A stretch of 7,862 nt of DNA from Brevundimonas sp. (GCA_024711185.1 JANJTI010000057.1:1-7862); one strand, 5' to 3'; positions 1 to 6,093 are shown, counted from the first letter of the stretch. A program made the numbers and translations. Notes: generated by a model from the letters alone, not told the origin.

Positions 1-1
1 G

Positions 2-1123
2 AATCTGGCGGCGCCGTCGAACGGCCGCTTCCTCGGCACGGTCGACCACGGAGACGGCTGGACCACATGGAACTGGTCGGCGGCCAACCCGAACACCTAC
101 GCCATCGCCCTGAACATCGGCCCCTATGTGGAGGAGCGCGCCGACTACCGGAGCCGGTTCGGCAACGTCATCCCCCTGTCCTACTGGCGCCTGCGCACCG
201 ACGATCCGGCGAAGGTGCAGGCCCTGTTCGACCAGTTCGCGCCGATGATGGACTTCTACGAGGCGACCGTCGGCCCCTTCCCCTTCGGCGACGAGAAGAT
301 GGGCGTGGTCGAGACCCCGCACCTCGGCATGGAGCACCAGACGATCAACGCCTACGGCAACGAGTACAAGCTGGACGGCAAGGGCTACGACTGGCTGCTG
401 CACCACGAGCTGGCGCACGAGTGGTTCGGCAACCAGATGACCAACCGAAACGCCGACGACATGTGGCTGCATGAAGGGCTGGGCAGCTACATGCAGCCTC
501 TCTACCTGCGCTGGTTGCACGGCGACCGCTACATGGAGGCGGAACTGCTCGAGCAGCGCAACCAGCTGCTCAACCGCTTTCCCGTCGTGTCAGGCGAGGA
601 CCGCGCCGAGGACGAGGTCTACCAGCAGGACCGGGGCCCGGGGCTGGACCTGTATAACAAGGGGTCGTTGATCGCTCACAGCCTGCGGCTGCTGATCGGC
701 GACGAGGCCTTCTTCCGTTCGGTGACGCGGCTGGTCTACGGCCGGGCGGACCCCCGGCCGGGCAATTTCAGCACCCGCAACGCCACGACCGACGAGTTCC
801 TGGCCATCCTCGAAGCGGAGTCGGGACGGGAGCTGGACTGGTTCTTCCGGGGCTATCTCTACAACGCCGCCCTGCCGGATCTGCGGCAGACCCGTGAGGG
901 CGACCGGCTACGGCTCGAGTGGATCGCCGGCGACGGCGAACCCTTCCCGATGCCGGTGGAGGTCGAGATCGACGGGCGACGGACCACCCTGCCCATGACC
1001 GGCGGACGCGGCGAGATCGCCGCGCCCGCCGGGGCTCACGTGCTGATCGATCCGGAGAACAAGGTCCTTCGTCGCCTCGACTTCATCGAGACGTGGAAGG
1101 GCCGGGCTTCCGTCCCGGATTAA
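2..1123 (+). CDS. M1 family zinc aminopeptidase, C-terminal part (5' end outside window)
   Basis: The reading frame is open from base 2 and gives 373 visible residues, so the true start lies upstream of the window. The zinc site HELAH (visible residues 135-139) is followed after exactly 18 residues by the third ligand, Glu, in WLHEG; this HExxH-x18-E spacing defines the M1 (gluzincin) family. Upstream is GMEHQ, a version of the exopeptidase GAMEN motif that holds the substrate N-terminus. Downstream, LYNKGSLIAHSLR matches the region with the catalytic Tyr. The protein ends soon after with FFRGYLYNAALPDL and a short beta-rich tail, so it lacks the long ERAP1-like C-terminal domain of the largest members. 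By family knowledge it removes N-terminal residues from peptides. Whether it is exported cannot be judged because the N-terminus is missing. Its TAA stop overlaps the stop of the convergent gene, and no terminator is visible between them. Confidence 0.95.
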   Translation, partial: NLAAPSNGRFLGTVDHGDGWTTWNWSAANPNTYAIALNIGPYVEERADYRSRFGNVIPLSYWRLRTDDPAKVQALFDQFAPMMDFYEATVGPFPFGDEKMGVVETPHLGMEHQTINAYGNEYKLDGKGYDWLLHHELAHEWFGNQMTNRNADDMWLHEGLGSYMQPLYLRWLHGDRYMEAELLEQRNQLLNRFPVVSGEDRAEDEVYQQDRGPGLDLYNKGSLIAHSLRLLIGDEAFFRSVTRLVYGRADPRPGNFSTRNATTDEFLAILEAESGRELDWFFRGYLYNAALPDLRQTREGDRLRLEWIAGDGEPFPMPVEVEIDGRRTTLPMTGGRGEIAAPAGAHVLIDPENKVLRRLDFIETWKGRASVPD

Positions 1124-1344
1124 TCGCTTTCGGAGTCGTCGTCCGAAGCGACCGCGATGACGGCGGCGATCACCCCGGCGGCGGCGAGAATGCCGATCAG
1201 CGGGATGCCCGCGAACTCGCTGGACTCGGCGGCCTGCGGGCCGACGCGGTCGCCGACGCGGACGGTCGAGGACTGCCCGGCGGCCAGAGCCTGGCCCGAC
1301 ACCAGCAGAAGTCCGGCGGTGACGGCGGCGATGGTCTTCTTCAT
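1120..1344 (-). CDS. Small exported protein with hydrophobic segment and acidic tail, function unknown
   Basis: This is a 74-residue protein starting MKKTIAAV, with a good ribosome site (CAGGAG, 8 bases before the ATG). Residues 1-21 form a classical Sec signal peptide: a KK start, a hydrophobic core, and a likely cut after SGQALA. The mature part has a short polar stretch (STVRVGDRVGPQ), a second hydrophobic run at about residues 47-66 rich in Gly, Ala, Ile and Val, and an acidic end, SDDDSESD. The second run could be a membrane anchor, which would leave a periplasmic peptide tethered to the inner membrane. I recall similar short proteins with the VGDR-hydrophobic-DDD layout in Sphingomonadales and Caulobacterales, but none with a known role. 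An upstream in-frame extension is open but contains no comparable start, and the signal peptide fixes this one. The gene converges on the M1 peptidase and overlaps its stop by four bases. Confidence 0.8.
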   Translation of the reverse strand: MKKTIAAVTAGLLLVSGQALAAGQSSTVRVGDRVGPQAAESSEFAGIPLIGILAAAGVIAAVIAVASDDDSESD

Positions 1345-1400
1345 GATCACGCTCCTGCAACTGACGCAGACACGCAAACCGCCGAGAGCGGGAGCGGTTC

Positions 1401-1417
1401 CCTCGCGAACGGCGAGG
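1401..1417 (-). terminator. Hairpin just after the 113-residue gene, possible weak terminator
   Basis: CCTCGC and GCGAGG form a perfect 6-bp stem with a 5-base loop. On the minus strand it begins four bases beyond the stop codon of the gene ending at 1422. There is no following T run, so this is not a standard intrinsic terminator; it may instead stabilise the mRNA 3' end. It also lies in the 77-base gap that must hold any promoter for the small exported gene at 1344, where I see no clear -35/-10 pair. Confidence 0.3.
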
Positions 1418-1421
1418 CCCG

Positions 1422-1763
1422 TCACGGACGCTGCAGTCGCAAACAGTACTGCAGCGTCTGATCCTCGCCGGTCATCAGATGTATCCGCCGACCGGTCAGC
1501 ACGATGGATCCGCCGGCGTTCAGCCGTCCGGTGGAGTGACCGTCGGCGTAGGCGTAGACCCAGGGTCGCGGGCTGGCCCGGTGGATCGTGAGGGTCACCG
1601 AAACGGGCTCCGTCCCCTGCGCCAGCACGATGTCCCGCGCGACGTCCCGGTCCGAGATCGCCTCCACCATGCCCGGTGCTCCGCCGCCCGCCATGCAGGC
1701 TGTGGCGAAGGCCGCGGGGTCGGATTGTGCGGTCAGGGCAAGCACGGCTGCCATGGCGATCAT
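1422..1763 (-). CDS. Hypothetical small protein, probably exported
   Basis: I do not recognise this 113-residue protein. The start at MIAMAAVLALTAQS is supported by GGAGA seven bases upstream of the ATG; an alternative ATG lies three codons in. The first 14 or so residues are hydrophobic and followed by small residues, which suggests a short signal peptide, although the usual positive charge at the very start is missing. Two cysteines are visible, one near residue 23 and one about eight residues from the end (QYCLRLQRP), so a disulfide across the mature protein is possible. The middle (VSVTLTIHR, WVYAYADGHST, SIVLTGRRIHLM) alternates like beta strands, consistent with a small beta-rich domain. 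It lies downstream of the HNH gene in the same direction, with a 103-base gap. Coding potential rests on the ribosome site and sensible composition rather than on a family match. Confidence 0.6.
   Translation of the reverse strand: MIAMAAVLALTAQSDPAAFATACMAGGGAPGMVEAISDRDVARDIVLAQGTEPVSVTLTIHRASPRPWVYAYADGHSTGRLNAGGSIVLTGRRIHLMTGEDQTLQYCLRLQRP
1427..1458. repeat. Perfect 11-bp inverted repeat inside a coding 3' end
   Basis: GACGCTGCAGT (1427-1437) and ACTGCAGCGTC (1448-1458) are exact reverse complements separated by 10 bases. The repeat lies within the last 13 codons of the minus-strand gene ending at 1422, where it encodes TLQYCLRLQ. In RNA it would form a strong hairpin three bases before the stop codon. 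No T run follows, so its role as a terminator is uncertain. Confidence 0.75.
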
Positions 1764-1866
1764 GGTCGGGTCTCCGGTTTCGCCCGAGGCTGACCCAGCC
1801 GCCGCCTGCCAATCCACCTGCCATTCCTGACAGCGGAGGCGCCGTCACGTCTTCCGCCTCGCCGCA

Positions 1867-2427
1867 TCAGGGCTCCAGCTCGATGTCCCAGTACAGGTAG
1901 TCCAGCCAGCTCTGGTGCAGGTAGTGCGGGGGGAAGCGCCGGCCCAGCTCCTGCAGTTGCCAGGCGTTCGGCCGGTGGGGCGCGCGCCGGATCGGCATCC
2001 CCGCCTGCTCCGGCGTACGCCCGCCCTTGCGCAGGTTGCAGGGGCCGCAGGCGGCGACGATGTTCTCCCACGTCGTGCGCCCGCCGCGGCTGCGCGGCAC
2101 CACATGGTCGAAAGTCAGTTCGGCGCTGTCGCCGCAGTACTGGCAGGCGAAGCCGTCGCGCAGAAAGACGTTGAAGCGGGTGAAGGCCGGCTGGCGGTCC
2201 TGATCGATATAGCTCTTCAGCGCGATCACGCTGGGCAGCTGCATCTCCATCGACGGACTGCGCACCACCTTGTCATAGACCGAGACCACGTCGACGCGCT
2301 CCTGCCAGACCGCCTTGACCGTCTCCTCCCACGGCCAGATCGACAGCGGGTAATAGGACAGCGGCCGGAAGTCGGCGTTCAGCACCAAAGCGGGCCAGCC
2401 GGACGGGGGGCGGTGCAGGACCTGCAT
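1867..2427 (-). CDS. HNH endonuclease family protein
   Basis: This 186-residue protein has an HNH/McrA-like core at about residues 88-135. CQYC (C95, C98) and CGPC (C127, C130) are paired cysteines expected to bind a structural zinc. The active-site block has D107-H108 in FDHVVPRSRGG, then N122 in WENIV and N131 in CNLRKGG. The N-terminal part (VLNADFRPLSYYPLSIWPW, SPSMEMQLPSVIAL, AFTRFNVFLRD) matches a highly conserved alphaproteobacterial and cyanobacterial subfamily that is usually chromosomal and stand-alone. Family knowledge predicts metal-dependent cleavage or nicking of DNA, but the physiological substrate of this subfamily is not known to me, and no methylase or other partner is adjacent to suggest restriction. 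The ATG has AGGA four bases upstream and is the first start in frame. A much stronger ribosome site lies about 55 bases further upstream and serves a different frame (see the leader entry). Confidence 0.9.
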   Translation of the reverse strand: MQVLHRPPSGWPALVLNADFRPLSYYPLSIWPWEETVKAVWQERVDVVSVYDKVVRSPSMEMQLPSVIALKSYIDQDRQPAFTRFNVFLRDGFACQYCGDSAELTFDHVVPRSRGGRTTWENIVAACGPCNLRKGGRTPEQAGMPIRRAPHRPNAWQLQELGRRFPPHYLHQSWLDYLYWDIELEP

Positions 2428-2491
2428 CAGATCCTCGCCCCGGGCGCAGGGTTCATCGACGCGACAGGACTGAAGACACGTCTCCTTCCTT
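2427..2491 (-). promoter_or_regulatory. Leader of the HNH gene with two chained mini-ORFs
   Basis: A strong ribosome site, AAGGAAGGAG (2491-2482), precedes a GTG at 2479 that opens an eight-codon ORF (VSSVLSRR). Its TGA overlaps an ATG as ATGA at 2456-2453. That second ORF has nine codons (MNPAPGARI), and its TGA shares one base with the ATG of the HNH gene (TGATG, 2429-2425). Neither mini-ORF is in the HNH frame. The geometry would allow reinitiation or coupling into the HNH gene. ORFs this short arise easily by chance, so only the strong ribosome site and the two exact overlaps speak for it. Confidence 0.3.
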
Positions 2492-2559
2492 GTCTGTGCG
2501 GAAAGCCTAATCCCGATTCGACCGCTTGGCGATGACCGCGGAACGACGGTTTCGCGACG

Positions 2560-3207
2560 TCAGCGGGTCGCGGTCCCCGGAAAGGCCGGCAGACTCCAGC
2601 CCCAGACCAGGGCGCCGGCTCTCAGGGCGAAACCGAGACCGGCGGCGAGGAAGGCGGAGGGCCAGGCTTCGAGGCCCAGGGCGCGCACGGCCACGTAGAC
2701 GCTCGCGGCCAGCAGGGCGGCGGAGACCGTGATCTCGCGGCGGAGAAGGATCGAGGGCTGGCCGGCGAGCAGATCCCGGACGATGCCTCCAAAGCAGGCG
2801 GTAAGCGCCCCCATGACGATGCAGATCAGGGGCGCCACGCCGAAAAGTTCGGCCTTGGCGGCGCCGAAGACGCCGTAGGCGGCCAGGCCCACGGCGTCGA
2901 GCCACAGCAGCGCGCGGAAGCGCCACGGTCGGGCGCCGACCACCCACACCGCCATCGAGGCGGCGACGCAGACGGCGATGTAGCGCCAATCGCCGACCCA
3001 GAACACCGGCGCGCCAATCAGCAGGTCGCGCAGGGTCCCGCCGCCCACGCCGGTGATCGCCCCGAAGAAGGCGAAGGTGACGAGGTCGTGCCGTTCCCGC
3101 GCAGCGGCCAGGGCTCCCGTGGCGGCGAACACGGCCACCCCGGCGAAGTCCAGGGCGCCGAGCACCGTCTCGGGCGTCGTCAGTGCGGGATCGACGATGG
3201 GGTTCAC
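2560..3207 (-). CDS. TRIC / UPF0126 (glycine-transporter domain) membrane protein
   Basis: This 215-residue polytopic inner-membrane protein has about seven hydrophobic segments and the two-repeat design of the TRIC/UPF0126 family (E. coli YadS/YicG type). Each repeat carries the family glycine-arginine signature: GVGGGTLRDLL at about residues 53-63, and FGGIVRDLLAGQPSIL at about 139-154. Bacterial TRIC-type proteins form potassium-permeable trimeric channels, while other members are annotated as glycine transporters; the sequence does not decide between these. The start chosen is GTG at 3207, because it forms a GTGA overlap with the stop of the upstream glycosylase gene, leaves a normal N-terminus (VNPIVDPAL before the first segment), and has GGAG about ten bases upstream. 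This points to translational coupling within one transcript. The gene ends at 2560 without a clear terminator, 132 bases before the HNH start. Confidence 0.88.
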   Translation of the reverse strand: MNPIVDPALTTPETVLGALDFAGVAVFAATGALAAARERHDLVTFAFFGAITGVGGGTLRDLLIGAPVFWVGDWRYIAVCVAASMAVWVVGARPWRFRALLWLDAVGLAAYGVFGAAKAELFGVAPLICIVMGALTACFGGIVRDLLAGQPSILLRREITVSAALLAASVYVAVRALGLEAWPSAFLAAGLGFALRAGALVWGWSLPAFPGTATR

Positions 3208-3860
3208 GCGGCGGGGTTCTCCAGCGCGACCTCGCCACGCTTCACCGCTCCATACCATCCCCAGAGCAGATGCGCCGCAACGCTGCGGTGGGGCCGCCAC
3301 GCCTCCGCGCGGACGCAGGCTTCCTTCTCGCGCGGCCGCAGGGTCGCGCCGTCGGCCCATCGCATCGCCTCCTGCAGGGCGATGTCGCCGGCGGGGAAGA
3401 CGTCGGTCCGCCCCTCGCAGAACATCAGAAAGGTCTCCGCGGTCCAGCGACCGACGCCCTTGATCGCCGTCAGCCGCGCAATCGCCTCCTCGTCCGACAG
3501 CCGTTCGAGGTGATCGAAATCGATGACGCCCTCGACGTGCGCGCGGGCGATCTCGTGGCCGTAGCGGGCCTTCTGCCCGGACAGGCCGAAGCCCCGCAGC
3601 GTCTCTGGCTCCCGCGCCAGCACCGCCTCTGGACTGACATCCCCGCCGAGGCCCTCGACCACCCGCCTCCAGATCGCGGCGGCGGCGAGGACCGACACCT
3701 GCTGCTCGACGATCATCCGGAACAGGCCCTCGAAGCCGCCTGTGCGCAGCCTCCATTCGAAGGCCGGCGTCTGCGCATGAGCCCGCGCCAGTGCCGGATC
3801 CCGCTCGGCAAGGACCCGGCGGGCGGCGGCGATTTCGGCGGCGCTGGGGACGGGCGGCAT
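3204..3860 (-). CDS. AlkA-type DNA-3-methyladenine glycosylase (short HhH-GPD form)
   Basis: This 218-residue protein belongs to the helix-hairpin-helix GPD superfamily. IVEQQVSVLAA (about residues 50-60) is the conserved helix near the N-terminus of the domain. The DNA-binding hairpin is LTAIKGVGRWTAE (130-142), and the catalytic Asp is D159 in DVFPAGDIALQ. WRPHRSVAAHLLW (188-200) is the usual C-terminal signature. By family knowledge it removes alkylated purines such as 3-methyladenine, starting base excision repair in the cytoplasm. It lacks the N-terminal TBP-like domain of E. coli AlkA, so it matches the compact single-domain class of roughly 210 residues. No FeS-cluster cysteines of the MutY/Nth type are present. 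The ATG at 3860 is the best start, although no strong ribosome site precedes it and a GTG five codons upstream is possible. It is the first gene of a two-gene unit with the TRIC gene. Confidence 0.92.
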   Translation of the reverse strand: MPPVPSAAEIAAARRVLAERDPALARAHAQTPAFEWRLRTGGFEGLFRMIVEQQVSVLAAAAIWRRVVEGLGGDVSPEAVLAREPETLRGFGLSGQKARYGHEIARAHVEGVIDFDHLERLSDEEAIARLTAIKGVGRWTAETFLMFCEGRTDVFPAGDIALQEAMRWADGATLRPREKEACVRAEAWRPHRSVAAHLLWGWYGAVKRGEVALENPAA

Positions 3861-3938
3861 GACCCGGACATGCACCGCGACCGCGCCGGCCTGCAAGCAG
3901 AGGGTGTGAGGACGTCCGGTTCCCGCTATCGTGCCGCC
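3861..3938. promoter_or_regulatory. Divergent promoter region between the glycosylase and gluQ
   Basis: These 78 bases separate two divergent starts and must drive both. On the plus strand TATCGT at 3927-3932 resembles a -10 box; transcription from it would begin at or within a few bases of the gluQ ATG at 3939. With no ribosome site before that ATG, a leaderless gluQ mRNA is plausible. No convincing -35 is seen. On the minus strand TTGCAG followed 17 bases later by GCATGT is a weak candidate for the glycosylase. Confidence 0.3.
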
Positions 3939-4787
3939 ATGTTGGTCACCCGGTTCGCTCCATCGCCCACGGGACGGCTGCACAAGGGCCATGCCTTCTC
4001 CGCGCTGACGGCGTGGTCGACCGCCCGGGCGGCCGGCGGTCGTTTCCTTCTCCGTCTCGAAGACATCGATCCGACCCGCTGCCGGCGGGAGTTCGATGTC
4101 GCGATCCTCGAGGACCTCGCCTGGCTCGGCCTCGACTGGGAATGGCCGGTGCGCCGCCAGTCGGAGCACCTGCCCGAATACGCCACCGTCGTGGACACGC
4201 TCGAGCGTCGCGGCCTGCTGTATCGCTGCTTCCGGACCCGAAGGGAGATCCTGGACGGCATCGGCGCCGCTCCGCATGGCGTGGCGGAGGCCGTGCGACC
4301 GGGCCCGCACACCCCCGACGAGGAGGCGGCGCTGCTGGCCGAGGGGCGGCCCTACGCCTGGCGGTTGTCGCTCGACAGGGCCCGCGACGCGCTCGGGGGT
4401 CGGGCCTGGGAGGCGCTGGCCTTTGTCGAGGAAGGCTACGGTCCGGGAGGCGAGCGCGGACTCGTCCCGGCGCGACCCGACAGCGCAGGCGACGTGGTCG
4501 TCGCCCGCAAGGACGCCGGAACCGCCTACCACGTCGCCGTCACCCACGACGACGACCTGCAGGGCGTGACACATGTGGTCCGCGGTGAAGACCTGTTCGA
4601 GGCCACGCACGTGCAGGTGCTCCTGCAGGCCCTGATGGGCTGGCCGACCCCGGTCTACCGGCACCATCGTCTGCTCGTCGGCGCTGACGGTCGTCGCTTC
4701 GCCAAGCGCGACGGCTCCGTCACGCTGGCGCAGATTCGCGCCTCTGGCGTCGATCCCGCCACCCTGCGGGCGGAACTCGGCTTCTGA
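3939..4787 (+). CDS. gluQ: Glutamyl-Q tRNA(Asp) synthetase
   Basis: This 282-residue class I synthetase has only the catalytic half of glutamyl-tRNA synthetase. RFAPSPTGRLHKGHAFSA carries the HIGH-type motif (H15-K-G-H18). FLLRLEDIDPTRCR and LAWLGLDWEWPVRRQSEHL are the following active-site blocks. THVVRGEDLFEATHVQVLLQALMG precedes the KMSKS equivalent FAKRDGS at about 254-260. The chain stops shortly after, so the anticodon-binding domain is absent, as in the GluQ/YadB family. These enzymes activate glutamate and attach it to queuosine at position 34 of tRNA(Asp). In the E. coli enzyme zinc is held by three Cys and a Tyr; here the matching stretch reads YRCFRTRREI, and the later CR cysteine is replaced in a region with no cysteine, so zinc binding looks lost. 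The ATG fits the family N-terminus. There is no dksA neighbour, unlike in gammaproteobacteria. Confidence 0.93.
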   Translation: MLVTRFAPSPTGRLHKGHAFSALTAWSTARAAGGRFLLRLEDIDPTRCRREFDVAILEDLAWLGLDWEWPVRRQSEHLPEYATVVDTLERRGLLYRCFRTRREILDGIGAAPHGVAEAVRPGPHTPDEEAALLAEGRPYAWRLSLDRARDALGGRAWEALAFVEEGYGPGGERGLVPARPDSAGDVVVARKDAGTAYHVAVTHDDDLQGVTHVVRGEDLFEATHVQVLLQALMGWPTPVYRHHRLLVGADGRRFAKRDGSVTLAQIRASGVDPATLRAELGF

Positions 4788-4920
4788 GGCGCCGCCCTGT
4801 TGCAGGCGTGTTTCGGCGTTGCAGCAGAAGCGCCGGAATGCGCGCCAAAGCTTGACGACGTGTTCACGTGCGCCCGTGGGTGATCCGGACCAGACTGGGC
4901 CGCGACGCAAGGAGGAGATC
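4788..4920 (+). promoter_or_regulatory. Intergenic region upstream of the serine hydrolase, with inverted repeats and strong RBS
   Basis: No gene is seen here. AAGGAGGAG (4909-4917) is a near-perfect ribosome site three bases before the ATG at 4921 (five bases counted from its GGAGG core) and fixes that start. ACGTG-TT-CACGT (4858-4869) is a 5-bp inverted repeat directly after a TTGACG (4852-4857) that could serve as a -35, although no good -10 follows. Further upstream, CTGTTGCA (4797-4804) can pair with TGCAGCAG (4820-4827) over a 15-base loop with one G-U pair; it has no T run and is a poor gluQ terminator. Confidence 0.35.
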
Positions 4921-6054
4921 ATGCTCGTCGACCGCCGCCGCCTGCTGGCCGGACTCGCCGCCGTCCCGGTCATCCGCTCGACGCCCGCCCGGGCCCGGAG
5001 CGACGAAGCCGGCCCTGCGGGCGCCGCTCTCGAAGCCGCTTTCGCCACCCACGCTCCTGTCGGGCTCGCCGGGGCGATCATCGGACGCGAGGGTGTTTCC
5101 TGGGCTTCGGCGCGCGGGCTGCGCAGCTTCGGCGACGCGGCTCCTGTGACCACCGCCGACAGCTGGCACCTCGGATCGAACACCAAGGCCATGACGGCGG
5201 CGGTGTTCGCCCGGCTCGTGCGCCAGGGACGGGCGCGCTGGACGATGCCGGTGGGTGAGGCCTTTCCGGGAATCGAGATCGACGCCGGCTGGGCGAGCGC
5301 CACGCTCGACGACTTCATGCACCACAGGGCCGGGCTGACGGACGCGGCGGTCATGGGTCGGGAATGGCTGATGACCGCGCGACAGGACCCTCGTTCCCTC
5401 GCGGAGCAGCGCGCCGCCATTGCCGCCCGGGCCCTCGCCGCCCCACCGCCCGGAACTCCCGGGCAGTTCGCCTACGGCAACGCCAACTATGTGCTCGTCG
5501 GCGCCGCCATCGAGCGGATCGCCGGTGAGGCGTGGGAGGAGGCCATGCGCCGCGAGCTGTTCGGGCCGCTGGGCCTCTCCAGCGCCGGCTTCGGCGCGCC
5601 CCGCGGCGACAACCCGCGGGGCCACCGCGGCGCCGGGGCCGAACGCACGCCCATGCCGGCCGAGCACCCCGGGGCGGACAATCCCGCCGCCCTCGGCCCC
5701 GCCGGAACCGTTCATATGAATCTCGCCGACTATGGGCGCTTCCTCGGGGCCATGATGGGCGCGCGGCCCGACTGGCTGGACGGGGACGCGCTGGCAAGGC
5801 TGACGACGCCGCCCGCTGGCGATCCGCCCGCCTACGCCTGCGGCTGGGGCGTGCGGCGGCAACCTTGGGGCGGCGTCTCCGGACCCGGCCCGGTGCTCGG
5901 ACACGACGGCTCAAACACCATGTGGCACTGCAGCGTTCAACTCGCCCCCGAGCGGGGGGTCGCCGCCGTGGCCGTCGCCAATGAAGGCGCGGCCGGAAGG
6001 TCGGCCTGCCAGGATCTGGTTCAGCGCCTGATCGGGACCGCCCTCTCCGCCTGA
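4921..6054 (+). CDS. Serine hydrolase, beta-lactamase class C / esterase family VIII fold, probably Tat-exported
   Basis: This 377-residue protein has the three active-site elements of the PF00144 beta-lactamase-related family. SNTK (S86 to K89, in HLGSNTKAM) is the SxxK nucleophile motif. YGN (Y185-G-N187, in FAYGNANYVLVG) is the YxN motif. HDG (H328-D-G330, in VLGHDGSNTMWH) replaces the KTG box, as often seen in esterases and peptidases of this family. The N-terminus, DRRRLLAGLAAVPVI, has twin arginines and a moderately hydrophobic stretch, so a Tat signal peptide is likely, with the mature enzyme in the periplasm. Candidate activities are ester, D-amino peptide or beta-lactam hydrolysis; the motifs do not decide. 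HxG rather than KTG argues against calling it a resistance beta-lactamase. The extensin-like gene follows after 39 bases and may be co-transcribed. Confidence 0.88.
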   Translation: MLVDRRRLLAGLAAVPVIRSTPARARSDEAGPAGAALEAAFATHAPVGLAGAIIGREGVSWASARGLRSFGDAAPVTTADSWHLGSNTKAMTAAVFARLVRQGRARWTMPVGEAFPGIEIDAGWASATLDDFMHHRAGLTDAAVMGREWLMTARQDPRSLAEQRAAIAARALAAPPPGTPGQFAYGNANYVLVGAAIERIAGEAWEEAMRRELFGPLGLSSAGFGAPRGDNPRGHRGAGAERTPMPAEHPGADNPAALGPAGTVHMNLADYGRFLGAMMGARPDWLDGDALARLTTPPAGDPPAYACGWGVRRQPWGGVSGPGPVLGHDGSNTMWHCSVQLAPERGVAAVAVANEGAAGRSACQDLVQRLIGTALSA

Positions 6055-6093
6055 GTTGGCCCGCGCCGTGCCTCCGGGTAAGGCTGCCCCGGC

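Noticed and set aside
1764..1866. Terminator in the gap between the HNH gene and the 113-residue gene
   Set aside because: Only a 5-bp pairing over a long loop is found, with no T run, so I see nothing supportable in this gap.
1867..2427. HNH protein as part of a restriction or anti-phage island
   Set aside because: No methylase, ATPase, toxin or mobile gene is adjacent. The subfamily is a widespread stand-alone chromosomal protein.
1867..2535. Long plus-strand open frames opposite the HNH gene, from 1915
   Set aside because: They are Arg/Ala/Pro-rich with no motif or ribosome site, whereas the minus strand carries the full HNH protein. At about 70% GC, antisense frames stay open by default.
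3208..3756. N-terminal extension of the TRIC frame into the glycosylase region
   Set aside because: The extension is the shifted frame of the glycosylase gene. The GTG at 3207 with its GTGA overlap gives a normal family N-terminus.
4819..4920. 34-codon N-terminal extension of the serine hydrolase
   Set aside because: It lacks a ribosome site and would bury the signal peptide. The ATG at 4921 has a near-perfect ribosome site and a Tat-like start.
3204..5420. A 738-codon minus-strand frame running through gluQ and the serine hydrolase
   Set aside because: Only its last 218 codons are the glycosylase. The rest is antisense to well-supported plus-strand genes and has low-complexity composition.
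4921..6054. Calling the serine hydrolase an antibiotic-resistance beta-lactamase
   Set aside because: It has SxxK and YxN but HDG in place of KTG, and the family includes many esterases and peptidases. No resistance context is nearby.
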